Numbered from the stretch's first letter, positions 53,756 through 63,158 are shown. The stretch: DNA of 64,000 bases from Flammeovirgaceae bacterium UBA5585 (GCA_002425185.1 DILT01000010.1:248001-312000); one strand, 5' to 3'. Notes: generated by a model from the sequence alone, not told the origin. Numbers and translations are program-made.

Positions 53756-54556
53756 ATGAAAAAACAATTCGCTATTCTTACATTTTTAGGGGTACTGGCG
53801 ACCTCTATTCTTTTTGCTCAATCAGAACCAGATTCTGCTGCTCAGCAATCTCAACCCGAACCTCAAGTAGCGGCTTCAACTCCCGCTCCTGCTGAAGAAG
53901 CCGCTGAAAAAAATGAATCCATGCACCAGGTTCTGAAACAAAAATTCATTGATGGGGGTGTTTCATTTATGGTGCCAATTTTGATTTGCTTAATCTTAGG
54001 TTTGGCATTTTCTATTGAAAGAATCATCACACTTAACCTGGCAACATCTAATAATAACAAACTTCTTGGTCAGATTGAGGATGCTCTTGCCAAAGGCGGA
54101 GTAAATGCTGCCCTTGATGTTACCCGCAATACACGCGGCCCTGTAGCTTCTATCTTTACACAGGGTCTTTTACGTTACTCAGAAGGAATTGATATGGTTG
54201 AAAAATCAATCGTTTCATACGGTGGTGTGGAAATGGGTAAACTTGAAAAAGGACTCATCTGGATATCGTTGTTTATCGCGCTTGGCCCCATGCTTGGTTT
54301 TTTCGGAACGGTGGTAGGGATGGTGCAGGCCTTCTCCGATATCGAAGCAGCCGGTGATATTTCTCCTAACATCGTGGCCGGTGGTATGAAAGTGGCCTTG
54401 ACGACAACCGTAGGGGGTCTTATTGTGGGTATGGTGCTTCAGGTATTCTATAACTACCTGGTATCTAAAATTGACGGACTGGTAAATGGAATGGAAGATG
54501 CTTCCATTACGTTAGTGGATATTCTGGTTAAGCACAAACTGGTTACTCAAAAATAA
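53756..54556 (+). CDS. MotA/TolQ/ExbB proton channel family protein
   Basis: Inner-membrane stator of a TonB/Tol-type motor. An unusual N-terminal extension (signal-like helix 4-21 and a proline/glutamine/glutamate-rich segment to about 58) precedes the core: TM1 about 74-96, and TM2 and TM3 about 165-190 and 210-232. Conserved segments are G-P-M-L-G-F-F-G-T-V-V-G-M near 180 and T-T-V-G-G-L-I-V-G near 220, where the proton-path threonines lie. First gene of a four-gene operon with a small TM protein and two ExbD genes. Confidence 0.92.
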   Translation: MKKQFAILTFLGVLATSILFAQSEPDSAAQQSQPEPQVAASTPAPAEEAAEKNESMHQVLKQKFIDGGVSFMVPILICLILGLAFSIERIITLNLATSNNNKLLGQIEDALAKGGVNAALDVTRNTRGPVASIFTQGLLRYSEGIDMVEKSIVSYGGVEMGKLEKGLIWISLFIALGPMLGFFGTVVGMVQAFSDIEAAGDISPNIVAGGMKVALTTTVGGLIVGMVLQVFYNYLVSKIDGLVNGMEDASITLVDILVKHKLVTQK

Positions 54557-54561
54557 TTGAG

Positions 54562-54936
54562 ATGAAAGGTTTTATTTTAATTGCAGTGGCTGTTGTGTTG
54601 GTTGTGTTGGCAGTAATTTCTGTAGATGCGGGGCTCTATACGAGTTACGCACTATTAGCAGTTGCCGTTATCTCAGCCATCGTACTGCCGTTGATAAACG
54701 TTCTTCAATCCCCAGGGGATCTGAAGAAGGCATTGTTCTCGATTATTGGAATCGTTGTACTTTTTGGTATTTCGTATGCTTTGGCAGGCTCAGAAGTTTC
54801 GGCTGACCAGGCTGCAAAAGGTGTTACCGCCAACGTTTCAAAATTAGTAGGTGCCGGTTTAATCATGTTTTATTTAACATCAGCCATTGCCGTGTTGGGG
54901 CTGATCTATTCTGAAATCAATAAAGCCATTAAGTAA
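54562..54936 (+). CDS. Four-TM small membrane protein in the ExbB/ExbD operon
   Basis: 124-aa protein with hydrophobic segments near residues 4-20, 27-46, 58-76 and 95-115, and two short polar loops (Q-S-P-G-D-L-K-K; S-E-V-S-A-D-Q-A-A-K). No named family recognised. It lies between ExbB (5-base gap) and ExbD1, whose ATG overlaps its stop by one base (TAATG), so a part in the same complex is likely (inference). Confidence 0.8.
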   Translation: MKGFILIAVAVVLVVLAVISVDAGLYTSYALLAVAVISAIVLPLINVLQSPGDLKKALFSIIGIVVLFGISYALAGSEVSADQAAKGVTANVSKLVGAGLIMFYLTSAIAVLGLIYSEINKAIK

Positions 54937-55523
54937 TGCCAAGAGCAACACCCGATATACCGAATGCTTCCATGGCCGACATTGCCTTTCTGTTATTGGT
55001 ATTCTTTTTAGTTACCACAACAGTTGCCAATGATCGTGGTCTTGCTATCCAGCTGCCACCGCCACCGGAAGCGCTTCCGCCCGATATGGATATTAAAATC
55101 CAGGAGCGGAATCTTTTCAAGATTCAGGTTAATTCATTTGATAATGTCCTGGTGGAAGGTAACCCATTCTTTGGCACACCTTCTGAGCTGCGGGACATGA
55201 TTAAGGAATTTGTGTTGAATAACGGAGCTGATCCGACTTCATCTGACAATCCGGAAAAGGCTATAGTTTCCTATAAAACAGACCGGGGTACAAGCCACAA
55301 AAAGTTTATTGAAATTCTTGATGCAGCACAAGCAGCCTATTATCAGATTTATGCTGAAAGAGCCGATGTTTCGGTTAAAAAGTGGCTGGAGCTTTCCTCT
55401 GATCTCGCCAATCCGGAGAACAAAAGGTTGTATGATATTGGCCGTGGACGGAGACCGGATGGAACGGTAGAAATTCCAATGAACTTATCTATTGCTGAAC
55501 CTACTAAAGCAGGGGGAAAATAA
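54936..55523 (+). CDS. ExbD/TolR biopolymer transporter (first copy)
   Basis: One N-terminal membrane helix with the conserved Asp at 15 (A-S-M-A-D-I-A-F-L-L-L-V-F-F-L-V), the proton-carrying residue of the family. A periplasmic domain of about 150 residues follows (195 aa total, longer than the usual 130-150). The C-terminal 60 residues (K-K-W-L-E-L-S-S ... G-G-K) are extra to the standard ExbD domain. Second ExbD gene follows immediately. Confidence 0.9.
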   Translation: MPRATPDIPNASMADIAFLLLVFFLVTTTVANDRGLAIQLPPPPEALPPDMDIKIQERNLFKIQVNSFDNVLVEGNPFFGTPSELRDMIKEFVLNNGADPTSSDNPEKAIVSYKTDRGTSHKKFIEILDAAQAAYYQIYAERADVSVKKWLELSSDLANPENKRLYDIGRGRRPDGTVEIPMNLSIAEPTKAGGK

Positions 55524-55524
55524 T

Positions 55525-55989
55525 ATGTCGAAGTTTAAGAAGAAAGCTAACGTAAAGCAGGATATCCCAACATCATCAATGCCTGATGTGGTGTTCATGT
55601 TGCTTTTCTTTTTCATGGTTACTACGCAAATGCGTGAAACCAACATTAATGTAAAGCAGCAACTTCCTGAAGCTACCCAGTTGAAAAAACTTGCCCGTAA
55701 ATCGTTGGTTGCCTACATGTACATTGGTGAACCGAAGAAAACCGAAGAATGGGGTAAGGAACCTAAAATACAGGTGAATGATGTATTCATTGAACCTAAA
55801 GATGTTATCCAATGGGTAAACCAGGAAAAAGCAAAACTTCAGGAATTTGAGCGTGATCAGATGACGGTTTCCATGAAAGTTGACGTTGATGCAAAGCGAG
55901 GCATCATTGCTGATGTGGAAACGGAACTCCGAAAGGCTAATGCCCGGTTATTGCTTTACTCTACACTGCAAAGACGCGTTGATAATTAG
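55525..55989 (+). CDS. ExbD/TolR biopolymer transporter (second copy)
   Basis: ExbD of 154 aa. Start taken at ATG 55525, one base after the first ExbD stop, which places K-K-K and the membrane helix (about 19-37) properly. The conserved Asp is at 21 in S-S-M-P-D-V-V-F-M-L-L. The two copies are diverged, suggesting a heteromeric ExbD pair. Terminator follows. No tonB gene lies in the operon. Confidence 0.9.
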   Translation: MSKFKKKANVKQDIPTSSMPDVVFMLLFFFMVTTQMRETNINVKQQLPEATQLKKLARKSLVAYMYIGEPKKTEEWGKEPKIQVNDVFIEPKDVIQWVNQEKAKLQEFERDQMTVSMKVDVDAKRGIIADVETELRKANARLLLYSTLQRRVDN

Positions 55990-56010
55990 TAACGTTTTTT
56001 CATAGTATAT

Positions 56011-56040
56011 AAACCCCATTCGACTTGAATGGGGTTTTTT
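56011..56040 (+). terminator. Intrinsic terminator of the ExbB/ExbD operon
   Basis: AAACCCCATTC/GAATGGGGTTT (11-base stem, 5-base loop) followed by a T-run. Confidence 0.92.
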
Positions 56041-56068
56041 ATTACCTTTCATTTTCGGGCAACTACGC

Positions 56069-57379
56069 ATGACCATTGAATTAAACAATCCTAAAACAGT
56101 ACGGGCCTGGTATATGTACGATTGGGCCAACTCGGTTTATTCCCTGGTGATTACCTCCTCGATTTTTCCGATTTACTACAAGGCCGTTGCGGTATCAACC
56201 GATGGAGATACAATTCCATTCCTGGGGTTTACACTCAAAAATTCAGTGCTGTATTCCTATGCGCTATCCTTTTCCTTTCTTGTGGTGGCGGCTATACTTC
56301 CGTTGTTGTCGGGTGTGGCCGATTATACGGGGCGAAAGAAATTCTTCATGAAATTATTCGTGTCTATTGGTAGTCTTTCGTGTATGGGGCTTTTCTTTTT
56401 TAAGGATATAAATACACTCGAGTGGGGAATTTTCTGCTCCATTATGGCTAGCATTGGTTTTTCAGGTAGCCTGGTATTTTACAATGCTTTCTTGCCTGAA
56501 ATCGTTACCGAAGACCGGTATGATATGGTGAGCGCAAAAGGCTTTTCCATGGGCTATTATGGTAGTGTAATTCTTATGGTGGTGTGTATGACACTGATCC
56601 TTAATTATGCTGCTTTTGGTTTTGCTTCCGAAGGCATTGCTACGCGGTTTACTTTTTTACTGGTAGGTGCCTGGTGGATGGGTTTTTCGATGATTACATT
56701 TTCGGTATTGCCGGAAAACCCGTACGGTAAAAACCCCTCCGGCAAAATCTGGACAAAAGGTTACTATGAAGTGCTAAAAGTTTGGCAGAGTTTGAAAGAT
56801 TCCCCGGATATGAAGAAATTCCTTACTTCATTTTTCTTTTACAACATGGGCGTACAAACGGTGATGTACCTCGCTACATTATTTGGCACCGATGTTCTGA
56901 ACCTGGATACCGGAAAACTTATCGGTACGATTTTATTAATTCAATTGGTGGCATCGCTGGGTGCCTGGTTATTTGCCCGGGTATCGAAAGCCAAAGGAAA
57001 TAAAATGGCATTAGCGATTATGATTATCATCTGGATCATGGTGTGCCTGGCGGCTTATGTGATTACCAGCGAATTGCAATTTTATATTCTGGCCGCTGTG
57101 GTGGGATTGATTATGGGCGGCATACAATCGTTATCGCGGGCTACCTATTCAAAGCTCATTCCAGAAAATACTATTGATCATGCATCATACTTTAGTTTTT
57201 ATGATGTTACCTACAATCTTTCCATTGTGCTGGGCACTTTTTCGTATGGGCTGATTAATCATCTTACCGGTAGCATGCGCAATAGCGCGTTGGCGCTGGC
57301 GGTTTATTTTATTATCGGTCTTATTGTATTAAGCCGGATAAAAGCCCGGGATGTTTCTTTACCAACACCTAATACCTAA
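56069..57379 (+). CDS. MFS transporter, UMF1 family
   Basis: Twelve-helix major facilitator (436 aa). The N-terminus R-A-W-Y-M-Y-D-W-A-N-S near residue 11, followed by the S-S-I-F-P-I-Y-Y segment, is the mark of the UMF1/Atg22-like group. The MFS loop 2-3 motif appears as D-Y-T-G-R-K-K. Substrate in bacteria unknown. Last 11 bases overlap the convergent AMP nucleosidase gene. Confidence 0.88.
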   Translation: MTIELNNPKTVRAWYMYDWANSVYSLVITSSIFPIYYKAVAVSTDGDTIPFLGFTLKNSVLYSYALSFSFLVVAAILPLLSGVADYTGRKKFFMKLFVSIGSLSCMGLFFFKDINTLEWGIFCSIMASIGFSGSLVFYNAFLPEIVTEDRYDMVSAKGFSMGYYGSVILMVVCMTLILNYAAFGFASEGIATRFTFLLVGAWWMGFSMITFSVLPENPYGKNPSGKIWTKGYYEVLKVWQSLKDSPDMKKFLTSFFFYNMGVQTVMYLATLFGTDVLNLDTGKLIGTILLIQLVASLGAWLFARVSKAKGNKMALAIMIIIWIMVCLAAYVITSELQFYILAAVVGLIMGGIQSLSRATYSKLIPENTIDHASYFSFYDVTYNLSIVLGTFSYGLINHLTGSMRNSALALAVYFIIGLIVLSRIKARDVSLPTPNT

Positions 57380-58139
57380 GGTGCTTTACCGTAATACCGT
57401 TGTTGATCAACTGCCGTAAAGAGTCAATTCCAATTTTTAAATGCTGATTGACAAAGTTTGCCGTAACAGCATGATCGCTTACATCCGTTTTAACACCTTC
57501 CGGAACCATAGGTTGATCAGAAACCAGTAATAAAGCACCTGCCGGAATTTTATTATAAAAGGCAGTTGAGAATATGGTGGCGGTTTCCATATCAATGGCC
57601 TGTGCACGGATTTTTCTTAAATACGTTTTAAAATCCTCATCCCATTCCCACACCCTGCGGTTGGTGGTGTAAACCGTGCCCGTCCAGTAATCTTGATTAT
57701 AATCACGAATAGTAGTGGATATCGCTTTTTGAAGCGCAAAAGAAGGCAAAGCAGGAACTTCAGCAGGAAAATAATCTGTGGATGTACCTTCACCCCGAAT
57801 AGCGGCAATGGGAAGAATTAAATCACCGATATCGTTTTTCTTTTTTAACCCTCCACATTTACCAAGAAACAAAGCGCCTTTTGGTTTTATGGCACTTAAA
57901 CAATCCATTACGGTAGCGGCATTAGGGCTTCCCATACCAAAGTTTATGATGGTGATGCCTCCGGCTGTAGCATTGCGCATGGGTTTATCCAGGCCAATAA
58001 CAGGTACGTTGTGCCACTCAGCAAACATTTTTACATAGTTATCAAAGTTGGTCAGTAGAATGTATTCGCCAAATTTATCTAGGGGTTGGCCAGTATATCG
58101 GGGCAGCCAGTTTTCTACAATTTCCTGTTTGGTCTTCAT
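57369..58139 (-). CDS. AMP nucleosidase, Bacteroidota type
   Basis: Nucleoside phosphorylase-fold enzyme of the PNP_UDP family, assigned to AMP nucleosidase (AMP to adenine plus ribose-5-phosphate) by similarity of its layout: F-G-M-G-S-P-N-A-A near residue 68, K-C-G-G near 93, R-G-E-G-T-S and the nucleoside-binding D-M-E-T-A near 181. At 256 aa it is half of E. coli Amn, lacking the N-terminal regulatory domain, which is normal for Bacteroidota. It is divergent from the HsdR_N protein (19 bases). Confidence 0.85.
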   Translation of the reverse strand: MKTKQEIVENWLPRYTGQPLDKFGEYILLTNFDNYVKMFAEWHNVPVIGLDKPMRNATAGGITIINFGMGSPNAATVMDCLSAIKPKGALFLGKCGGLKKKNDIGDLILPIAAIRGEGTSTDYFPAEVPALPSFALQKAISTTIRDYNQDYWTGTVYTTNRRVWEWDEDFKTYLRKIRAQAIDMETATIFSTAFYNKIPAGALLLVSDQPMVPEGVKTDVSDHAVTANFVNQHLKIGIDSLRQLINNGITVKHLRY

Positions 58140-58158
58140 ATCTTCGTTACTTTACGCT

Positions 58159-58596
58159 ATGATAAAACTTAACCTTCCTGCTTTTGATTACAAGCTAAAG
58201 AAAGCTGATGGAAAAGTATGGATTTTTGACGGGATACGGAAAAAGTATGTCGTACTCACACCGGAAGAATGGGTCAGGCAACATTTTGTCCAGTACCTTA
58301 TTCATGTGTTATCCTATCCAAAAGCATTGGTGAAGATTGAGGGTGGCCTGCATTACAATCAACTTGCCAAGCGTAGCGATATTGTGGTATTTAACCGTGC
58401 GGGTAATCCATGGATGGTAGTGGAATGCAAGGCGCCTGAAATAAAATTAAGACAACAAGACGCCCAGCAAGTGGCTGTCTATAACAGCACACTTAAGGCT
58501 TCGTACGTGGTTATTACCAACGGATTGAGGCATCTCTGTTTTGAGATGGCTACTGAAATAAAATCGCTTCCCGAACTTCCTGCTTATCCGGCTTAA
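58159..58596 (+). CDS. HsdR_N (PD-(D/E)XK fold) stand-alone protein
   Basis: 145-aa protein with the HSDR_N_2 pattern. The start at ATG 58159 is chosen, since the longer frame runs into the AMP nucleosidase gene. The nuclease-like core is visible: R-S-D-I-V-V-F near residue 76 and V-V-E-C-K-A-P near 94 (D ... E-x-K), followed by Q-Q-D-A-Q-Q-V-A-V-Y. No helicase, methyltransferase or specificity gene is nearby, so it is not a restriction system. Housekeeping DNA role is possible; such genes are common in Bacteroidota. Convergent 4-base overlap with ald. Confidence 0.85.
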   Translation: MIKLNLPAFDYKLKKADGKVWIFDGIRKKYVVLTPEEWVRQHFVQYLIHVLSYPKALVKIEGGLHYNQLAKRSDIVVFNRAGNPWMVVECKAPEIKLRQQDAQQVAVYNSTLKASYVVITNGLRHLCFEMATEIKSLPELPAYPA

Positions 58597-59705
58597 AGAA
58601 ATTTCTTAACGTCTGTATAAGGAAGATTAAAGGCATCAGAAACACCTTTATAAACAACTTCACCGAACATCACATTTAACCCGTTTCGCAATTCTGTACT
58701 TTCCTGGCAAGCCTTTTTCCAACCCTGGTTGGCCAGGCGGATGGCATAGGGAAGTGTTGCGTTGGTCAATGCAAGGGTTGACGTATAGGGTACTGCACCC
58801 GGCATATTGGCCACACAATAGTGAACCACATCATCAATAATGTATGTTGGATCCTCATGCGTTGTGGGTGTACAGGTTTCAATACAACCTCCCTGATCAA
58901 CAGCTACATCAACCAATACGGTACCGGGCCGCATGGTTTTTAACATGTCGCGGGTAACCAGTTTGGGGGCTTTGGCACCAGGTATTAGCACGGCCCCTAC
59001 AATCAGGTCGTGATCCTGTACCATCTCGCGTATGGTATATTCATTCGACACCACGGTGTGCACGTTTTTCGGCATTACATCATCCAGGTAACGGAGGCGA
59101 TTAAGGTTTACATCAGCAATAGTAACGTCAGCGCCCATACCGGCAGCAATTTTTGCGGCATTGGTTCCAACCACGCCACCTCCTAAAATCAATACCTTGG
59201 CCGGCTTAACACCAGGAACACCCCCTAATAATATACCACGACCTTTGAGTGGCTTCTCAAGGTATTTGGCACCTTCCTGTATCGACATTCTGCCGGCTAC
59301 TTCCGACATCGGAATGAGCAGCGGCAAGCTTCCGTCAATGCGTTCAACAGTTTCATAAGCCAGGCAAACCGCACCACTGTCAATCATGGCTTTGGTAAGG
59401 GGTTCATACGAAGCAAAGTGAAAGTAGGTAAACACCAACTGATCTTTCTTAATCAGTTTATACTCTTGTTCAATGGGCTCTTTTACTTTTATGATCATTT
59501 CAGCAACAGCGAAAACCTCTGCTGCAGTTTTGAGCAGTTTACCACCTGCTTTTACGTAATCGTCATCGCTGAATCCACTTCCGGTACCAGCATTATTTTC
59601 AACGTAAACCGTGTGACCGCGCTTTACCAGTTCCTGCGTTCCGGCAGGTGTTAAGGCTACCCGGTTTTCGTTGTTTTTTATCTCTTTTGGAACACCAATG
59701 ATCAT
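58593..59705 (-). CDS. ald: Alanine dehydrogenase
   Basis: NAD-dependent interconversion of alanine and pyruvate plus ammonia. Starts at ATG 59705 (370 aa), matching the conserved M-I-I-G-V-P-K-E-I-K-N-N-E-N-R. Rossmann loop G-G-G-V-V-G-T-N-A-A near residue 176; substrate residues in K-V-K-E-P near 75 and F-H-F-A-S near 95, and H-Y-C-V-A-N-M-P-G-A-V-P near 295. The longer upstream frame (to 59759) is not conserved. Confidence 0.95.
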   Translation of the reverse strand: MIIGVPKEIKNNENRVALTPAGTQELVKRGHTVYVENNAGTGSGFSDDDYVKAGGKLLKTAAEVFAVAEMIIKVKEPIEQEYKLIKKDQLVFTYFHFASYEPLTKAMIDSGAVCLAYETVERIDGSLPLLIPMSEVAGRMSIQEGAKYLEKPLKGRGILLGGVPGVKPAKVLILGGGVVGTNAAKIAAGMGADVTIADVNLNRLRYLDDVMPKNVHTVVSNEYTIREMVQDHDLIVGAVLIPGAKAPKLVTRDMLKTMRPGTVLVDVAVDQGGCIETCTPTTHEDPTYIIDDVVHYCVANMPGAVPYTSTLALTNATLPYAIRLANQGWKKACQESTELRNGLNVMFGEVVYKGVSDAFNLPYTDVKKFL

Positions 59706-59855
59706 AGTTGCAATCGTTTTAACAGGCTGCAAAGATAATCGGCTATTTGCAATAGTCAACGTGTTGATGGGCCAAGTCGGGTTGTCATTTGTACCCCGAT
59801 TGGCTATTTTTGGGCATCGTCCAAAGCATTGGAAATTCCATCTTAAATAAGTATT

Positions 59856-62255
59856 GTGAGCACAGTAAAGGGATCGAGGGTAAAGTATTCACAAGCCAGG
59901 GTAAAGGAAATTTTAGCCGATTACCGGCTGGCATGCGAGAGCCGCGAAGCAAGTTTAATTGGCCGTAAAGAGGTGTTTATGGGCAAAGCCAAGTTTGGCA
60001 TTTTTGGCGATGGTAAAGAGGTTGCCCAAATCGCCATGGCCAAAGTATTCCGCAATGGCGATTTCCGCTCAGGATACTACCGTGATCAGACCTTCATGTT
60101 TGCCATTGGTGAGTTAACCACCCAGCAATACTTTGCACAGCTTTATGCCCATACTGATGTTGAAGCTGATCCGGCATCGGCAGGGCGGCTGATGAACGGC
60201 CATTTTGCCACCCGCATGCTGGACGAAAATGGAAATCTGAAAAACTTAACAGAGCTTAAAAATAGTAGTGCGGATATTTCGCCTACGGCCGGTCAGATGC
60301 CCAGGTTGTTGGGCATGGCTTATGCCTCCAAATTATTCAGAAATAATCCGGGATTAAAATCGTACACCAACCTCTCGAACAATGGAAATGAGATTGCTTT
60401 TGGTACGATTGGTAATGCCTCAACTTCCGAAGGGATGTTCTTCGAGGCTATGAATGCAGCCGGGGTATTGCAAGTGCCCATGCTAATGTCGGTATGGGAT
60501 GATGATTACGGGATTTCTGTGCCTCAAGAATATCACACCACAAAAAAAAGTATTTCCAAAGCGTTGGCAGGTTTTGCCCGTGATAATGAAAATCCCGGAT
60601 TTGAGATTATTACCGTTAAGGGTTGGGATTACCCTGCATTGCTGTCAGCATATGAAAAGGCCGAGAAGATTTGCCGTGACGAACATGTTCCTGTGCTGGT
60701 GCATGTGGAGGAAGTGACACAACCCCAGGGACATTCAACTTCAGGTTCGCACGAGCGGTACAAAACAAAAGAGCGGTTGGCCTGGGAGGCTGAGTTCGAC
60801 TGCATTAAGCAAATGCGCAGGTGGATTGAAAATGAGGTGTTGGTGCTGCCTGAAGAAATCGACATCATTGAAAAGGAGGCCAGGGAAAGTGCAAAGAAAG
60901 CCAGGGAAAAAGCCTGGAAAGCCTTTATGAACGACATCCTGAAGGATCAAGCTACCTTGGTTGAAATACTGGAATCGTTAACTCATGAAAAGGACATTGC
61001 TGAGATCAAGGGCGAACTTGTTAAAACAATAAACCCCGGAAGGCTTGACCTGGTAAAAGCCGCTAAAAAAGTTCTGATTTTGCTTCGGGGCAAAGAAAGT
61101 GACGCCAAACAAAACCTGCAGCAATGGCTAAAGGATCTTATGGTTGATGTTGAGGATCGTTACAGTTCACACCTATACAGTCAATCCGATTTTTCGGCTT
61201 TAAAAGTGGAGGAAGTAAAGCCCATATTCCGCGAAGATGCCCCACGGGTTGACGGGCGGGAAGTTTTGCAAGCATGCTTTGATGCCGCCTTAACACGCGA
61301 CCCACGTGTGTTTGCCTTTGGCGAAGATGTTGGCAAAATCGGTGATGTAAACCAGGGTTTTGCCGGCCTTCAGCAAAAGCATGGCGAATTACGTGTTACC
61401 GATACAGGGATTCGCGAATGTACCATCATCGGTCAAGGCATCGGGGCTGCTTTGCGTGGCCTGCGACCGATAGCTGAAATCCAATACCTCGATTACTTTG
61501 TTTATGCCCTGGCTACTCTTACGGATGATCTGGCATGTCTTCAATATCGCACTAAAGGCGGACAAAAAGCACCTTTAATTATTCGTACACGCGGCCATCG
61601 GTTGGAGGGTGTTTGGCATGCGGGTTCACCCATAGGAATGATATTGAACAGTTTGCGAGGTATCTACCTGTTAGTTCCACGCAACATGACGCAGGCAGCC
61701 GGGTTTTATAACACACTGTTAAAGGCTGATGACCCTGCCGTGGTAATTGAATGTTTGAATGGTTATCGGCTCAAGGAATCTCTTCCTGAAAACATTGGAG
61801 AGTTTACGGTGCCACTGGGAGTTCCGGAGATTTTACGGGAAGGTAGTGATGTAACCATCGTTACGTACGGTTCTATGTGCCGCATTGTACTGGAGGCTGC
61901 CGAGATGTTGGAAGGGGTTGGTATTTCCTGCGAGGTACTAGATGCACAGACCTTACTACCGTTTGATATTCATCATACCATTGTTGAATCCATTAAGAAA
62001 ACCAATCGGGTGGTTTTTGCAGATGAGGATGTGCCTGGGGGTGCCAGTGCCTACATGCTGCAAAAAGTGCTGGAAGAACAGAATGCCTATCAATACCTGG
62101 ATGCTAAACCAATCACAATAACCGCCAAAGAACACCGGCCAGCGTATGCTTCGGATGGGGATTATTTCTCAAAGCCAAATACGGAGGAAGTGTTCGATAG
62201 GGTTTATGAAATGCTGCAGGATACTTACCCCGATCGTTTCCCCACTATTTACTGA
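59856..62255 (+). CDS. Fused 2-oxoacid dehydrogenase E1 alpha/beta
   Basis: Thiamine diphosphate-dependent E1 with alpha (about 1-440) and beta (about 460-799) parts in one chain, as in many Bacteroidota. The start is GTG at 59856. The alpha part has G-Y-Y-R-D-Q-T near 73. The usual G-D-G ... N-N cofactor motif is changed to I-G-N-A-S (185-189) and D-D-D (215-217). The beta part has G-E-D-V, D-T-G-I-R-E, Q-Y-L-D-Y-F and the C-terminal E-H-R-P-A-Y. Substrate class (pyruvate or branched-chain 2-oxoacids) cannot be told. No E2/E3 genes adjoin it. Confidence 0.9.
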   Translation: MSTVKGSRVKYSQARVKEILADYRLACESREASLIGRKEVFMGKAKFGIFGDGKEVAQIAMAKVFRNGDFRSGYYRDQTFMFAIGELTTQQYFAQLYAHTDVEADPASAGRLMNGHFATRMLDENGNLKNLTELKNSSADISPTAGQMPRLLGMAYASKLFRNNPGLKSYTNLSNNGNEIAFGTIGNASTSEGMFFEAMNAAGVLQVPMLMSVWDDDYGISVPQEYHTTKKSISKALAGFARDNENPGFEIITVKGWDYPALLSAYEKAEKICRDEHVPVLVHVEEVTQPQGHSTSGSHERYKTKERLAWEAEFDCIKQMRRWIENEVLVLPEEIDIIEKEARESAKKAREKAWKAFMNDILKDQATLVEILESLTHEKDIAEIKGELVKTINPGRLDLVKAAKKVLILLRGKESDAKQNLQQWLKDLMVDVEDRYSSHLYSQSDFSALKVEEVKPIFREDAPRVDGREVLQACFDAALTRDPRVFAFGEDVGKIGDVNQGFAGLQQKHGELRVTDTGIRECTIIGQGIGAALRGLRPIAEIQYLDYFVYALATLTDDLACLQYRTKGGQKAPLIIRTRGHRLEGVWHAGSPIGMILNSLRGIYLLVPRNMTQAAGFYNTLLKADDPAVVIECLNGYRLKESLPENIGEFTVPLGVPEILREGSDVTIVTYGSMCRIVLEAAEMLEGVGISCEVLDAQTLLPFDIHHTIVESIKKTNRVVFADEDVPGGASAYMLQKVLEEQNAYQYLDAKPITITAKEHRPAYASDGDYFSKPNTEEVFDRVYEMLQDTYPDRFPTIY

Positions 62256-62257
62256 TT

Positions 62258-63124
62258 TCAATTAACCCTAATCTGCTGGAGTGTAAATTCGGGTGTTCTA
62301 ATGGAGTCTTTGTTAAGCGCCCTGTCTTTAACGATAACATCAAGTTTAAGAGTCCTTATACTAAATAAAGGTGTAAACCCAGTTGAAGTCATAGCATAAC
62401 GTAAAGTGCCTTCCAACGGGCCTGATTTGTCAGAAAGTACAGGGAATCTTCCATTTAAAGTTGTGCAAAGCTGATCTTCCCAAGAGAATTCAGTAAAAGG
62501 ACCGCCAGTACTTTGATAAAACCGTACAGATATATTATAATAATTTGGATTTCGCTTGAAATAAACCGTGTCCTTCACCACATAGTATCTATTGCCCGCA
62601 TTATCCCGTAAGGTATCAGTAATGTTATAGGATGCGTCAATTGCACTGGACGCTGATGGCGCAATAAGTAAGTAGGCTGTTGTATAATCCCTGCATTCAA
62701 GGTTGGCTGCACTAAAAGGTGGGAGTGAGCCAAACCCCGGTTTGTTACGCGTGCGGTGTGTTACAAGCTTACCCGTAGGTGGTGTAATAATCATCGGCAT
62801 TGAGCTTGGCAGAGGTGGTCTGTTTACCGCTTGAATCACAGTGCCAACTGCTTTAATCTTGTTGTTGGCCACATCTTCGAAATAAAAACTTCGTTCATGA
62901 TAGGGGTCGTCCCTAAAGTCATCGCTCAAGCCCATGTCACCGTTTCCATCCCTGAAGTCGATGTATAGGATAAGTGAATCGGCATCGGATGGATCAGGGG
63001 TAACTTTAAACTCAATTTTATTAAAACTGATTTTTGGGGCAATGCCAAATTCTGGCGGGTCAAAGCATGAACTAACGGTTACCGCCAAAAAACAAAATAA
63101 AATCAGTCCCTTAATCGCCTTCAT
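62258..63124 (-). CDS. Exported lipoprotein of unknown function
   Basis: 288-aa lipoprotein: signal peptide with lipobox V-S-S-C (cysteine at 20). The mature part is beta-rich, with an early acidic D-F-R-D-G-N-G-D-M-G-L motif (possible Ca2+ loop; also in immunoglobulin-like domains). Family name not recognised with certainty; similar lipoproteins are common in Bacteroidota. Convergent with the E1 gene (2-base gap), divergent from the LuxE-like gene. Confidence 0.78.
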   Translation of the reverse strand: MKAIKGLILFCFLAVTVSSCFDPPEFGIAPKISFNKIEFKVTPDPSDADSLILYIDFRDGNGDMGLSDDFRDDPYHERSFYFEDVANNKIKAVGTVIQAVNRPPLPSSMPMIITPPTGKLVTHRTRNKPGFGSLPPFSAANLECRDYTTAYLLIAPSASSAIDASYNITDTLRDNAGNRYYVVKDTVYFKRNPNYYNISVRFYQSTGGPFTEFSWEDQLCTTLNGRFPVLSDKSGPLEGTLRYAMTSTGFTPLFSIRTLKLDVIVKDRALNKDSIRTPEFTLQQIRVN

Positions 63125-63158
63125 GCTGTATTTTTGATTCGTACAAGATACGCAACGC

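Noticed and set aside
58159..58596. Restriction-modification or defence system based on the HsdR_N protein
   Set aside because: Only the nuclease-fold domain is present; no helicase, methyltransferase or specificity gene is near, and the neighbours are metabolic.
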